DNA of 64,000 bases from Guadua angustifolia. Taxonomy: Eukaryota > Streptophyta > Magnoliopsida > Poales > Poaceae. Position numbers and translations under genes: made by a program. Numbering within the stretch: position 1 is the stretch's first letter; each line of letters starts with the position of its first letter. The notes under the pieces were generated by a model. The model was not told the origin of the DNA and searched no databases. It saw only the letters and a program-made list of their open reading frames with translations. Below are positions 45,184 to 57,700 of the stretch, piece by piece. Location: contig CM070501.1 of NCBI GenBank assembly GCA_036346375.1, positions 38,522,539 through 38,586,538 on the forward strand, written 5' to 3'.

Positions 45184-48100
45184 GCTCTGAGCAAGTTCTG
45201 ACGACGATCTGGTGTCCGCTCGGCTGCTCCACGTATCAAAATGCGGCGGAATGGAATCGGACTCTGGTGTTTTCTGGTGGTGGTGGGAGATTGAGAGGAA
45301 AAGGCGAGGAATATTTGTGGGCGTGTTGGTCACTCGGTTGCGGTGGTGGGCGATGGTTTTGTGAGGTGGTGATGGGGGAGGAAAGGGGGCGTGGCCGCGT
45401 GGGGGGAGGAGTGGAGCAGAGGGCGTGGCTCGCGCGCGGGCGGGCGGCTGGGGATCGCGTGAGCAGTGCGTTGGCGCGCGCCGATGCCACTTTGGCTTAT
45501 GTTGTGTCTATTGTCTAACGTAATCTTTATCCACCCCACGAGGCCACGAGTAGGTTGATTGCTTTCTTTTGGTGAACTCCGTGGATTCGAGTTGGAAGCT
45601 TGGAATTGGAGTGCGCGCCGGGTCAGGTCAGGTCAGGACAGCAAGGCAGCACATCCCTTCGTACTCTCGTAGCTTCTTTGCGGCGACCTTTTTCTTATCC
45701 TCTCGTACCCATCCGAGAGAAATGCCGTACCTAAACGACAACTGATTGCTTGTACTCGGAGTATCCGGTTTGGCACCTACTGGTACGTGCTAGTTCTCAT
45801 GGTACAGTGGTACTAGAATTCACGTCCAATCATTCTACAGTGGTTGTAGCTTGTTTTGGCCTTGTGACCTTATGATTTATGATTTTTTTTAAAAGCTGTT
45901 TTGGTGATGTTTCAGAATTTGATATACTTTGTAGTAACACATTACTGTATGTGACAGTACTAGCTGATGGTTACGGAAGTAGGGTCAAATAACCATTAGC
46001 GGATCCACGTATGGACAAGGGTGTACAGTTGTACATCAAAAAATTGATAAAAAATCTAGTGTCTAATAAGTAAATTAAGTGTATATACTTAGTAAGCGTG
46101 CTCAAAAATACATATTTCAACCTTAAAGTCTATTTCAGTCCGTCTCACCCACTCTCTCATAATCTTCCCTATACGGTCCAATCGCTCAAAATTTGGTCTT
46201 CCTCTATTTTTAAGCCCAACACCCAACTCCCTCTCCCTCTCCATTCCACACGATGGTGCAGGTGACAAGTGGCAGCCTGGCATGGCAACGACAGACGAAG
46301 GCCACTAGACAGGAGCAAGCTGGTAGGGAGCAAAATAGCTGAAATACTCCACCCCCTTTGGGCCCCTCGGGCCCATTTCCCTCGGCCCAGTTCCTCAATG
46401 ACCTTGTCCATCTCCTCGCCTCCCGTGGCTGCCATGACCACCTGCGCCTCCTTTCCCCCCTTCCACCACGCGCCTGCGTCTCCTCTCCTTCAGACATGCC
46501 TGTCGGTGCTCCGCCGCCGCCCCCCCACTCCCTCCCTCCGCCGCCCCATTTTTTGTCACACCGAGCTCCGCGGTGAGCCCTCTCCCTCCCCCGCTATCTC
46601 TTCTCCCCTCCGACGCCTCCCATGCTGCTGCCTCCCTTGTCTTCCCAGCTTTGCCTGCCGCCACCGTCCCCCTTGCCGCTCTCTCGGTGCTCGGCCCGCT
46701 GTCACCACCCCCGGTCCCCGGTCCCACTGTCGGCCTCATTGCCTCGTTACCAAGCCTGACCTAAAGGCACAAGGTCTCCGTCTGTCATAAGTCGTGGGTC
46801 GGGTGAGGTGGGTCGACAGTCGATTTGGCGAGGCACTATGAGGCCCATTTTATTTTTATTTTTCAGTGTTTTAATTTTAATTAAAATCCAAAAAATCATT
46901 TAAAAATTCAAAAAATTTCCAAAAAATCAGAAAAATCTCAAAAATTTCTAAAAATATATATTCTTGACTAGTTTGAGCCGCTAAGTTAAAAATGATCTCT
47001 ATTTTGCCAACCCAGGTCTCCAAAATTCCCAAAATGCCCCTCAAACCCATTTCCAACCATTTTCTCTCCGATTCAATTTCTGTTTTCTCTCTTTTGGGGT
47101 GTTTTCATTCGTTTATTTACTGGTCTTATTTTCTCGTGCTAGATCCGACGTTGGAGTAGTCTCTGGAGCAATTCTCAGAGTAGGAACAGTACGTGGAGCC
47201 GTACCAGGAACAGAAGCCATCCGAGACCGGCCATGACTTCGGTTACTTCCAGCTAGGAGACTCCTCGACCCCACAAAGCAAGCCACACCCTTGAACATGT
47301 TGAACCCAATTTTTATTATAGTATTATGTATTTTCTTACAGCATTATTTTCTTGTATTTTAGAAAACTAAAAAGGAGATAATTTGAAATGACATGATTAA
47401 TTAGAACCCACTCATTGTTAAGCTTGTTGTTAAGTCCTAATCCATTTTCAACCTTAGGCTATAATTAATCAACCACCGTAGCTTAGTTGTTAATAATCTT
47501 CCACTCTAGTTCTTTATTCAAAAATCTCCAAGTGATAACTTGGGGCGCTTTTCTAAAACTGCCACGGTTAGGGGGACAATGTTGGGCTGCCTACGTGAGG
47601 TGGATGTCAATCCGATCCCGACCGATGACAAAGCCCACGTGTTGGTCTGGTGGATGGTACGGTTGGTACCATGGTTTGTAGTGTGGAATGGGCTGAGTCT
47701 CAGGCACTTAAGGATCGACTTTTTGAGCAAAGTAAATAATTTCAGTTCCCGCTCAACCACAAGTTGGGCCAGTCAGCCCTGTTGACTTGTCCCAACGTAG
47801 TTCGGTACCTTGTATTTCCCTTGGAATACCTATGGGTGGTAGCTACCATTCTCGCTTGAAAGAATGGATCGCAGAGCAATCGCGGTGGAACGGGAATGGG
47901 GTAGACATTCGCCGGTTCTCGCAATAGTAGATATCCGCAGTGACCAAATCGCGTCTCCGCCTTGACTAGTGGGTCCTGGAGACTGTGGATTCTCGAAGCC
48001 TACTGGGTAGAGGCTAAAGAGGGAAAATCCAACGAAAAGCTATGATCATCTCGGTTCGGCTGCAAGCATTTGAGTTGCATGTTAATTGCGTGGCGCTAAC

Positions 48101-49350
48101 GACTGTAGATATTTTATAGGTAAACTGAGCAACTCTGCAGAGTGATCATGATGTTATTCAAATACGCCATACTTCCGGTCAATGATGATGAGTTAGTTTG
48201 GGGTGATTCATGTAACTGAGCTCAAGTAGTTTTCAGGACATAAAACTTGCCGTAAAGCTAAACTTTGCAAATAACCCCATGATATTACCTGTTATTGGTT
48301 TGTGTTTCAAATGTAATATGAAACTAGAATTTAACTTTTAATCCATCAGTACTTAAAATCTGTGCCTATTCCTTGATATTCTGTGCATCTAGTATTCAGA
48401 ATTCCCTATGTGGTTTGTTGAGTATTGTTGCGTACTCACCTTTGTCTCCTACTCCTCCCTGAGATTTTCAAGAAGACGACGACTTCCAGGAGTCCGTAGA
48501 TGGTGACAACATTTGGTTTTGAGGCTTAGGTCTATTTGCTCAAGATTTTCTGTGGGTATTCCTGTAATGTATCTGGTGCCAACCGCACCTCTTTTGTAAA
48601 ACTCTGGTCGTTAAGCCTTAATTCTCTATAAAACAGTTAAATTTCGCTCTTATGTCTAGCAATGATCGCTTGAGTACCTACAGTTAAAATCCTAAGTAGC
48701 TGTTGAGATATTTAAACGCATTCTCTGAAAAGGATAATCCGTCACCGCAATAGATAAGCACCAAACAGCCATCGGTACTAGCGAACTGACAGAGGCTACA
48801 GGGCAGGGGCGGTACAAGAGCCGCGCATGGTAGCTCCGTCTCCCATCGTTGTGTTGGCCTCCACGCGCCTTGCTTGGCATCGCTTCGCCTGCCCGACCCA
48901 TTGCCGTCGTACCAATAACCACAGCTCGACCCCTGTTGGCGCTACTGCCTTGAGCTTGACACCCCGTCATGCGCCACCTCTGGGAGCTTGGCCGTCCCCA
49001 ACCGTGAGCCCCGAGACGACTACCGCCCCTCGTGCCGTCGGGGTCGTCCACGACCGTGAAACCGAGCAGGCCAACCACCACCTCGTGCTAGTAGCACACT
49101 GCAGAATGCAGATTGCTCGCGCCCAAGGTCTTCTTCGCTCGGCCATAATCATCCGTGCGCTAGCCTGGCTACCTGCTCACCGGTGCAGTTCCTCTCGGCC
49201 CCATATATATATATATATATATACGTGCATATATATAAAAATAAATATATAACAATACATATATACACACATAATATAAAGACAAATTATACATACAAGA
49301 TCAAACATCTATTTCTCTATCTTAGAACCAATGATTTTATGGTTTCTTCT
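45184..49350. other. Repeat-derived intergenic region, no gene recognised
   Basis: Up to about 45540 this is the upstream side of the serine-rich-related gene. Then come a (GGTCA)n stub near 45625, a pyrimidine-rich patch with spurious Pro/Ser frames (46200-46790), an AT-rich AAAAATTTC-type stretch (46840-46970) and non-coding sequence to about 48690 with the look of LTR-retrotransposon leader or LTR sequence, though no LTR pair could be drawn. A GC-rich patch (48770-49190) has open frames on both strands but no recognised product. An (AT)n run at 49202-49222 leads into sequence related to the Helitron 3' end described at 58355-59718 (AAGATCAAACATCTATTTCT near 49300). Confidence 0.45.
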
Positions 49351-50937
49351 GAAGGCTATGAATTAGAACCATCTATGATACCTACATATAATTTCTATGT
49401 CCATTCTGCACTAAATCATGTCTACTCAATGAATTTATGCTCTTAGGTGTTGGGCAACTGGAGATTAGACTCTCAGCCTCCTCGTTGCAAGGTGTAGCGT
49501 TGTTAGAGAAATAATCTCTTACCTCCACTACAGTAGAGCCTTGAACTCTTATTTTCTTTAATTATGTGCCATAAAGTATTAAGAATCAATTTCACTGTTC
49601 AGTTGATCAAGTAAGAGTTTCTGTAAAGATATTGTTCGGCCAAATATATTATAGATAGGATGAGCATATTTAACAGGTCAAGTAGAACATATACAGGAAC
49701 AGAAGTTTTAGATCAGAGCTACAACCACAGATTATAAAATCTAGTCAAAGTATTCTGAGCCAATAACCGTCTCTGGTATATATTCATATCACAAACTATC
49801 TGTGATACTTCACAGGTGAATCGTTTGTGATAGTTGCTTATCACAAATGATTCTTAGCATATTCGGTAACTTAGACGATCGTGCTAGCAAAACTATCTGT
49901 AATTAGCTTTACATAGATGGTTTTTAAAAACCGCTTATGATAAAACGTTTAATATAGGTTTTTCTATAGTTATGTTTAACCTAATTAAAAGAGAGTTGAT
50001 GGTACGTCACTTGGCTCACTCTCCCCCTCCAAAAAAACGTGTGCCGCCAAGTGGGCCATCTGTCTTGCACGATTCAATTCTTCGTGTAGTTTCTCACGTG
50101 AACTTTTCTCCTCATAATACTACAACAAATCTCTCTCTCCTAACAAACTATCCCTTCTTTCTCGATCACTACTAACAAACTGTCATTTGCACACCAGATC
50201 CACACCGCCACCTACCATATATCTTCTTTTTAAAAGATTGGCAGGAGCTCTACCCTTCGTTCAACAGAGAGACAAGAACAAGGATAACATTGCAGCAGTA
50301 ATTACAATTTGCGGATCACATTGGACAATAAATAGGTGGAAAGACTGGATATGCAACAATCTGATTGGCTCTGAAGCTAGCAGCCACCGATAATTGCCGC
50401 CTGCTCTTTTAAGATGAATCCTGCTTGCTTCAATTAGCAGCTTGGTCCTTGCGTCTGCATGCTATTCATCTGGACTGAACACCTTCAGGCGCCAATTGAG
50501 AAAAATGTTGTCTGGATGTAAAAGGATAACTCCTGACTGGGCCATACTTTTCCTGCTTATCTGTGCACAAGGGATACCTATGAATTTTGAATAGGATCCC
50601 ATGACTTCCTGTAGACTGCGGAGTTCTTCCCTGTAGGTCAATGAGTGAACCGAGCTGCCAAGGCACCCGATGATTATCTTGACCGCTGGCTATTTCCAAT
50701 CCGATGTGTAGATTATGCAGTAGTCTGTGGATCACAGTCATTGCTCCACACCAATTATCGGTTGGTCACGTCATGCAGAACGAGGCTGAAGACCGTTTGC
50801 ACCGTTTGATGTTGGTTGTTGAAGATACGACCATTTCTTTTCTTTCCGAATGTTTTAAAATCATACATTAGTGCACCATCCACCTCAGCGATGCCCGGCA
50901 CTGCGTGGCATGGTGATCCGTCAGCAGCGGCGCTCGG
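49351..50937. repeat. Segmental duplicate A (partner 52811-54771)
   Basis: The stretch from GAAGGCT...TTAGAACCATCTATG to GCAGCGGCGCTCGG is collinear with 52811-54771, about 3.4-3.8 kb away in direct orientation. Copy A lacks an ~88-bp block present in B near 54122-54210 and a 265-bp insertion present in B at 53649-53913. Words like ATCACAAA-GATTCTTAG and CACAGGTGAA-CGT-TGTGATAG (about 49810-49850) resemble subterminal repeats of CACTA-type DNA transposons, but no CACTA terminus was found. Right after the shared end (50937) copy A runs into an LTR-like fragment, while B continues into different sequence. Confidence 0.8.
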
Positions 50938-51723
50938 ACGCTTCAGTTCGACTTGGCCTCGGTCCGAGCCCAAACGACCTCCAACTCAGCCGACCACGCC
51001 GCGCCGCTGACTTCAAGCAGTCACCGCCTGTGGACACGACGCCCATCTTTGGAGCAGTGGCTCATTCCCAAGGAGGCCGCCAAAGTCAAGCGTCCGTCCC
51101 TTCGCCTCATGCATGCATGGAGAGACGCGCCCTCCCGAGGTAACGCCAGAGCACAACAGAACGATGTCGATGTCGACAACCGCTGCAGAGGGCGTGCACT
51201 TCTTCCCTTAACGCCGCTATAAACGTGTCTACCAACCTGCATAGGATGAGCAGAACTCGCTACCGCCAAGAACCTGTCAATCATCAAGACCGAAGACCGA
51301 GACTCCTGGGCATAGCATACCCCTACGTTTTTTTTCCAAACTCCCGTGTAACTTGCCCCCTCCGCCTATATAAAGGGAGACAGGACCCTCAGGGAAGGAC
51401 ATTCGCATTCGCATCCGACTTAAGCAAACACATCCGGTCCCGAGCATGTCAAACATACAGACGAACATTCCTAGCTCCCGAGCTTTCGCTCCTCTCACTC
51501 GGACGGCCCAGGTTCTGTCTTGAGCCCTCGCTTGTAACCCAAAGGATACCGCACCCAAGTAATACAAAACCACCACCACGAATCGACGAGAGATATTCGC
51601 CCAAACAAGATACATCTTGGACTCAGAGTTCGACCATTCAAGGAGAGGGAACGCGGCCCTATACTTACAAATTTACTTGCTTGGTATATCTAAACAATCG
51701 ATAACCCGCCTACGTCTCCATGC
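50938..51723. mobile_element. LTR-like fragment of a retrotransposon
   Basis: A TATA box (CCTATATAAAGGGAG, about 51365) is followed by a leader-like stretch rich in CCCGAG/CACTCGGACGG words, with CTTGTAACCCAAAGGAT and AATACAAAACCACC near 51530-51570, as in U3-R-U5 regions of grass gypsy elements. No partner LTR, primer-binding site or clean ends could be found, so borders are approximate. It separates duplicate A from the ABCC remnant at 51724. Confidence 0.45.
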
Positions 51724-52135
51724 TTTAGCGCATTTAGCATCACCGGCTTCACCAGCCATGATATGAGCCCATGAAGGTGAACCAAAACACCGCAGCGAGA
51801 TGCCGCTACCTGCGCGCGCCGCTGCGCCGTTTCTCTCTCGCGACGCTCGCTGGATCAACCCGCTTATCTCTAAGGGCATGCCAATGACTCTCTCATCGCC
51901 GACGACGCCCCACCAAGATCGCCGGCAACCGCGCCAAGCATCGACGCTTTGTTCACATCCAATTGGCTTGGCGCTAGGGTCACGCACCGATGGACGCCGT
52001 GTTCGCCGTTTTTCCGCTAGCATTATTGACCGTGGCGCTCGGCCTCCTGCGCCTCGCGGGCGTATCGCCGATCATCACTTATTGATGAGTTCGTCTAGTT
52101 CATTCGTCGCGGTGGCACGACATGGAAAATCTTGA
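51724..52135 (+). pseudogene. ABCC transporter remnant, copy 3 (most diverged)
   Basis: The sequence aligns with the ABCC fragment at 59041-59470. It encodes RWINPLISKG, the cytosolic linker entry to the first ABC transmembrane domain, then collinear but frameshifted sequence to CGACATGGAAAATCTTGAATGA. Substitutions and indels are more numerous than between copies 1 and 2. Downstream sequence (52135-52712) continues the homology to the Helitron carrying copy 1, so this is probably an older Helitron copy. Confidence 0.7.
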
Positions 52136-52406
52136 ATGAATTCTTTTGATTGATTCTGTGAAAACTATACAGCTTATATAGAGTACAAAAGAAATGATTG
52201 ACCGGTTATTAGGACTCGTTTGGCAATCTTGAAACCGGTTGGTTTTCGAGAATCGACGAGAACCAACCAAAGAGTTTCCACTCAAACGCTTCATCCGAAT
52301 CGTTTCGATTTTTCCGTGGCGTGATCGAATCGGCTTCCAAGTCGTTCCTCCGGATTCATCCCGACTTTTACCCTCGCCTCTAAAACCATCGTTCTCCGGA
52401 TTTTGT

Positions 52407-52665
52407 TATAATAATCACCATATTTAGAGAGATATGGCCGGCTATAAATCGAAAAGAATAATTAGCTATAATGACCGCCATTATTGGAGATATGGGCGAA
52501 GAACGGACCATTGTCACAAAAAAGAATGATTGGCCGACTATTAATTACCAGCAATAATCGAGACTTTGCTATAATAATCACCATATTTAGAGAGATATGG
52601 TGGTCAGAAATTAGGAAAGAATAATTAGCTATGATGACCAAGCCATTATTGGAGATATGACGCTA
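52407..52665. repeat. 164-bp internal tandem duplication in the old Helitron copy
   Basis: The block TATAATAATCACCATATTTA, continuing GAGAGATATGG, starts at 52407 and again at 52571, each followed by AAGAATAATTAGCTAT and TTATTGGAGATATG. The Helitron at 58355-59718 has only one copy of this block. Confidence 0.8.
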
Positions 52666-52709
52666 CAAGACTGAGGAGGGGGCGGAAGAATGCATCACTA
52701 CTACTAACT

Positions 52710-52713
<4 letters not shown>

Positions 52714-52797
<84 letters not shown>
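52714..52797. repeat. (AT)n microsatellite, 84 bp
   Basis: A pure AT run of 42 units begins directly after ACTACAAAT, at the place where the related Helitron copies read ACTGCAAATTTATATTAGTA. Confidence 0.95.
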
Positions 52798-52799
<2 letters not shown>

Positions 52800-52810
52800 C
52801 TCATATTATT

Positions 52811-54771
52811 GAAGGCTTCATCTTAGAACCATCTATGATACCTACATATAATTCTATGTCCATTCTGCACTAAATCATGTCTACTCAATGAATTTATGCT
52901 CTTTGGTGTCGGGCAACTGGAGATTAGACTCTCAGCCTCCTCGCCACAAGGTGTAGCGTTGCTAGAGAAATAATCTCTTACCTCCACTACACTAGAGCCT
53001 TGAACTCTTATTTTCTTTAATTATGTGCCATAAAGTATTAAGAATCAATTTCACTGTTCAGTTGATCAAGTAAGAGTTTCTGTAAAGATATTGTTCGGCC
53101 AAATATATTATAGATAGGATGAGCATATTTAACAGGCCAAGTAGAACATATACAGGAACAGAAGTTTTAGATCAGAGCTACAACCACAGATTATAAAATC
53201 TAGTCAAAGTATTCTGAGCCAATAACCGTCTGTGGTATATATTCATATCACATGCCATTCTTGATACAAATTATCTGTGATACTTCACAGGTGAACCGTC
53301 TGTGATAGTTGCTTATCACAAATGATTCTTAGCATATTCAGTAACTTAGACGATCGTACTAGCAAAACTATATGTGATTAGCTTTACATAGATGGTTTTT
53401 AAAAACCGCTTATGATAAGATGTTTAATATAGACTTTTCTGTAGTTATGTCTAACCAAATTAAAAGAGAGTTGATGGTACGTCACTTGGCTCACTCTCCC
53501 CCACCAAAAAAACGTGTGCCGCCAAGTGGGCCATCTGTCTTGCACGATTCAATTCTTCGTGTAGTTTCTCAGTGAACTTTTCTCCTCATAATACTACAAC
53601 AAAGCTCTCTCTCCTAACAAACTATCCCATCTTTCTCGATCACTACTACATATCAACTGTCTATAAGATCATGCCACCTAGGATTTTAGGTGATGTGGAG
53701 AGAGAGAGGAGAGAGAGAAAGTCTTGCTCACTATTTAATGCACGGTCTTATAGATGACTTTCTATTTTATATATCATTGTATAGACAAATTATTTGGATG
53801 AGAGACCATTATGCACAACTATATAAACGATCAATTGTATGAGTTATTTTTAGTACGTCTATAGATGATGTGAAGATATATTATAGGCATTGCCGTATAC
53901 CTTCTGACACGCCCTAACAAACTGCCACTTGCACACCAGATCCACACTGCCACCTACCATCTTTTTTAAAAAAGATTGGCAAGAGCTCTACCCTTCGTTC
54001 AACGGAGAGACAAGAAGAAGGATAACATTGCAGCAGTAATTACAATTTGCGGATCACATTGGACAATAAATAGGTGGAAAGACTGGATATGCAACAATCT
54101 GATTGGCTCTGAAGCTAGCAGCACAGCCTTAGTAGACCTAGGTTTAGCAAGACGAGGAGATACAGCGTCAAACCAAAAACAAGTGCCGCCCTGCAGTGAA
54201 AGGTTCCCTGCAGCCACCGATAATTGCCGCCTGCTCTTTTAAGATGAATCCTGCTTGCTTCAATTAGCAGCTTGGTCCTTGCGTCTGCATGCTATTCATC
54301 TGGACTGAACACCTTCAGGCGCCAATTGAGAAAAATGTTGTCTGGATGTAAAAGGATAACTCCTGACTGGGCCATACTTATCCTGCTAATCTGTGCACAA
54401 GGGATACCTATATGAATTTTGAATAGGATCCCATGACTTCCTGTAGACTGCGGAGTTCTTCCCTGTAGGTCAATGAGTGAACCGAGCTGCCAAGGCACCC
54501 GATGATTATCTTGACCGCTGGCTATTTCCAATCCGATGTGTAGATTATGCAGTAGTCTGTGGATCACGGTCATTGCTCCACACCAATTATCGGTTGGTCA
54601 CGTCATGCAGAACGAGGCTGAAGACCGTTTGCACCGTTTGATGTTGGTTGTTGAAGATACGACCATTTCTTTTCTTTCCGAATGTTTTAAAAATCATACA
54701 TTAGTGCACCATCCACCTCAGCGATGCCCAGGCACTGCGTGGCATGGTGATCCGTCAGCAGCGGCGCTCGG
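52811..54771. repeat. Segmental duplicate B (partner 49351-50937)
   Basis: Collinear with duplicate A at high identity over most of its length. It contains a 265-bp insertion flanked by CTA and an extra ~88-bp block. Minus-strand open frames (for example 54292-54573) are shared with A but differ at the end by indels and match no family I know, so I treat them as non-coding. Confidence 0.8.
53649..53913. mobile_element. 265-bp insertion in duplicate B, probable non-autonomous element
   Basis: Duplicate A reads CACTACTAACAAACT at this site. B reads CACTACTA, then 265 bases starting CATATCAACTGTC and ending TTCTGACACGCC, then CTAACAAACT. The CTA on both sides is a 3-bp target duplication. No strong terminal inverted repeat is visible, so the class is not clear. 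Confidence 0.65.
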
Positions 54772-57700
54772 GAGCAAAGCAGGCGCCGGCAAGGCACTGC
54801 TGGCGAGGTGAGGATCACGAAGCTGCCACGCAACTGGTGCAAATCGCACAGGGACGACGATGCAGCAAAGGTGGTGCATGCGGCCAGCAACGTCGGGTAG
54901 GTTGTGCTGCCGGCCGACGGTGCCTACGATGGACAATGAGATAGGCTTCCCGAATTAATGTTTAGGAGGAAGGATAATTAGTGGCGGCGCCATCGTACGG
55001 GGATTATTGACCTCACGGTAGGCATTGTCGTTCCGGCTTTCACCACAAGAATGGGTGAGATGAGATACACAATGTACATGTTTACTGCTCCAATTCTTTC
55101 TCATGTTTCTCAAATTAAACCATTCTCTATTGTACATGAACTTCTGTTCTTACTGCGATTTCTTCACCATGGTTCTCCACTTCTGACCTCCTCTATGGGG
55201 AACTCATTGTCATCCGCCCTTGCATCCACAGGGTCTCAAACAAAACTCACCTCCATCCATCCCTTCTAGGTGCATTGGAACCTCTCGGAACTCCCAAGCT
55301 AGTTTTGTTTTGTGCCTCCTCGTGGTTCATGGTTGTTGCTTGTAACGTGTTCGACGAAATTACTAACAGGGTTTGCTTTCAAAAATCTCATAATCTAATC
55401 ATTTTCAGACAAATTACATGCAACAAATTAATACTGATAAGCCCGTTTGCCACTGTTCAGATGGATGCAACTTTGTGGTTGAAATACCTGATGGATGGAG
55501 GAGCTTCTATCCGTTTCTACATGTACATGCAATCTTCGAGAAGTTCCAGGATCAGCTGAGAAACAGTACTACAAAAGTATTGCTAAGACATAGAGCTTTT
55601 AGACATTTTAAGTTTCATATACCATCACTAAATGGAATCTTGATAAGAATAACTAGTTTGCTTTCAGTTTGTCGTTGGCAAAAAGCTTGAAACCTGGTGC
55701 TATTCTCAATACTTGTTTCAAAACATATGAAATACTTGAATATTCTTGACAAAGTTGTGAAACTTGTGAAAAAAGAATAATGGCTCAAATTTATCTTAAA
55801 AACCTTGAAACATCTTTTAAAAATTATTCAAACTTGGTTCAAGGAACTACTATAAAACTTGTATAAAACAATAATAAGCCTATGGAAACTACAACAAAAC
55901 ACATTGAAACTAGTATGAAACTTCCTGAACTTGTCTAAAACTAGAATGCACTCACTACCATGAAACTGGTTGAAATTACTATCATGAAACTTGTTGAAAC
56001 TAATATGAAACTTCAGTAAACTTTGTTTATACTAGAATGAGCCTAAGAAAACTATCGTGAACCCCATTGAAACTAGTATATATGAAACTTGTTTAAAACT
56101 AAAATGAGCTCACTACCATGAAACTCGCTAAAACTAAAACATGAAACTTGTTGAAACTAAAATGAGACTATATAAACTATCATGAAACTTGTTTGAACTA
56201 ATATGAAACTATCATGAAACTTAAAATTTGAAATCTTGAAACTTGAACGAGACTCCTTGAAATTATATGTAGCCTAATTAATTGAAAATTTTCAAAAGTT
56301 CTATCCTTGTTTTTCCAAAATGTCATTAAGATTTAGTGTAGTTCAAAAAAAAGTAAATGGAAGTTTCATAAATGCAAGTTTTTTCTTTAATTTTCACAAA
56401 GTTCAAGCAAGTCTTGAGTAAGTTTCGGAAGGTCTCAAATGTTTCGTTTTGTTTCAGCAAGTTAGCAAGTTTCATTAGGTCTCAGTAGAGTTTCATAAAA
56501 AAATAGAATGTAGGTTTCATGATATCTTCACAAAAATTCAAAGAGTTTCAAGAAGTTCCAAAAAGTTCGAAGAAAGTTGAATATTTTATTCAATGTTTCA
56601 GTGAGTTTTGTTAGGTTCCAATAGAGTTTCAAAAAGAAAATTAAAGAAGGTTTCATAAAAATGATAAAATACAAATATGAAAGGCATGTTTCACAGAATT
56701 TTCACAAAATCCAAGTTAGTTTCATGTAACACTATAAAACCTAATGAAACTTATCTGTGAAATATCATAGAACTTATCCCTAAAACATCACAAAACATAT
56801 CTATGAACCTCCTGAATCTTAAGAAACTTGATGAAACTTATTCATGAAACATATATGCAAACGTCATGTAACTTAACCATAAACTCCTGAAATTTACGAA
56901 ACCATGTGAAAATTTATCATGAAACCTAGTAAAAACTAAATGAAATCTATTGAAACTTAATTATGAAAGCTATTAAGAGCTAACAAAAGTAAATTATGTT
57001 GATGGAACACTATGAAACTTAATGAAACTTATATGTGAAATATCATGAAATTTATCTATGAAACATCGTGAAACACTATGAACCTAATGAAACTTAGCCA
57101 CGAACCTCGTGAAACTTTTGGAAACCTGATGAAACTTAGCAAAGGAAACTTATTGAAACCTTTTAAAACATATATGTGGAAACTCCTAAAACTAGATAAA
57201 ACATATTCATGAAACCTTACCGAAACTTCGTGAAAACAACCCTGAAAAAGGAGAGCTTTATAATGCAACCTATTGAAACTTCTTCATAAAACTAAATGAA
57301 ACTAAGATATAAAGCCAGGATGTAAATCTTTTGGGTTGTAGATGTCAAAACATGGAAGCATCATAATAGCATTATCTTTACTAGCCCATCTCTATAACCA
57401 GGGGCGGATTTAGTATTGGGAAATTTTTTGGCAAAAACCTAATATTTAGTAGGTATATTAGGTATATATACTAGCAAGGAAGAGGAGAAAGAAAAAGACA
57501 GATGGTTGACTTCTTCCTTCCTTCACTGCTGTCGGCTACTGCTTCTTCTAACAACAGGTTAGCAAATGTGGTAAAGGCTTTTTTTTTTTATTTTTGCTAG
57601 TGCTGAGAACTTCTATACTGGTTCATGCAGGGCAAAACCAGAGTTGCAAATGTGTGGACTGAAGAGTATACTATGGGCTTGGGGGCATAGGTGGAGGGCT

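Noticed and set aside
44733..45518. 261-codon plus-strand open frame
   Set aside because: It overlaps the minus-strand gene with the recognisable CVCSPTAH...FRCRWH motif; GC-rich antisense frames stay open by composition.
46269..46790. 173-codon Pro/Ser-rich frame
   Set aside because: It is driven by composition, with other frames open on both strands and no domain.
49810..49960. Possible CACTA transposon from ATCACAAA and CACAGGTGAA-type repeats
   Set aside because: Subterminal-like words are present but no CACTA/TAGTG termini, target duplication or transposase could be found; kept only as a remark.
50466..50741. Minus-strand 91-codon frame shared by both segmental duplicates
   Set aside because: The reading frame is altered between duplicates by small indels and no family match is known to me, so conservation reflects duplication, not selection.
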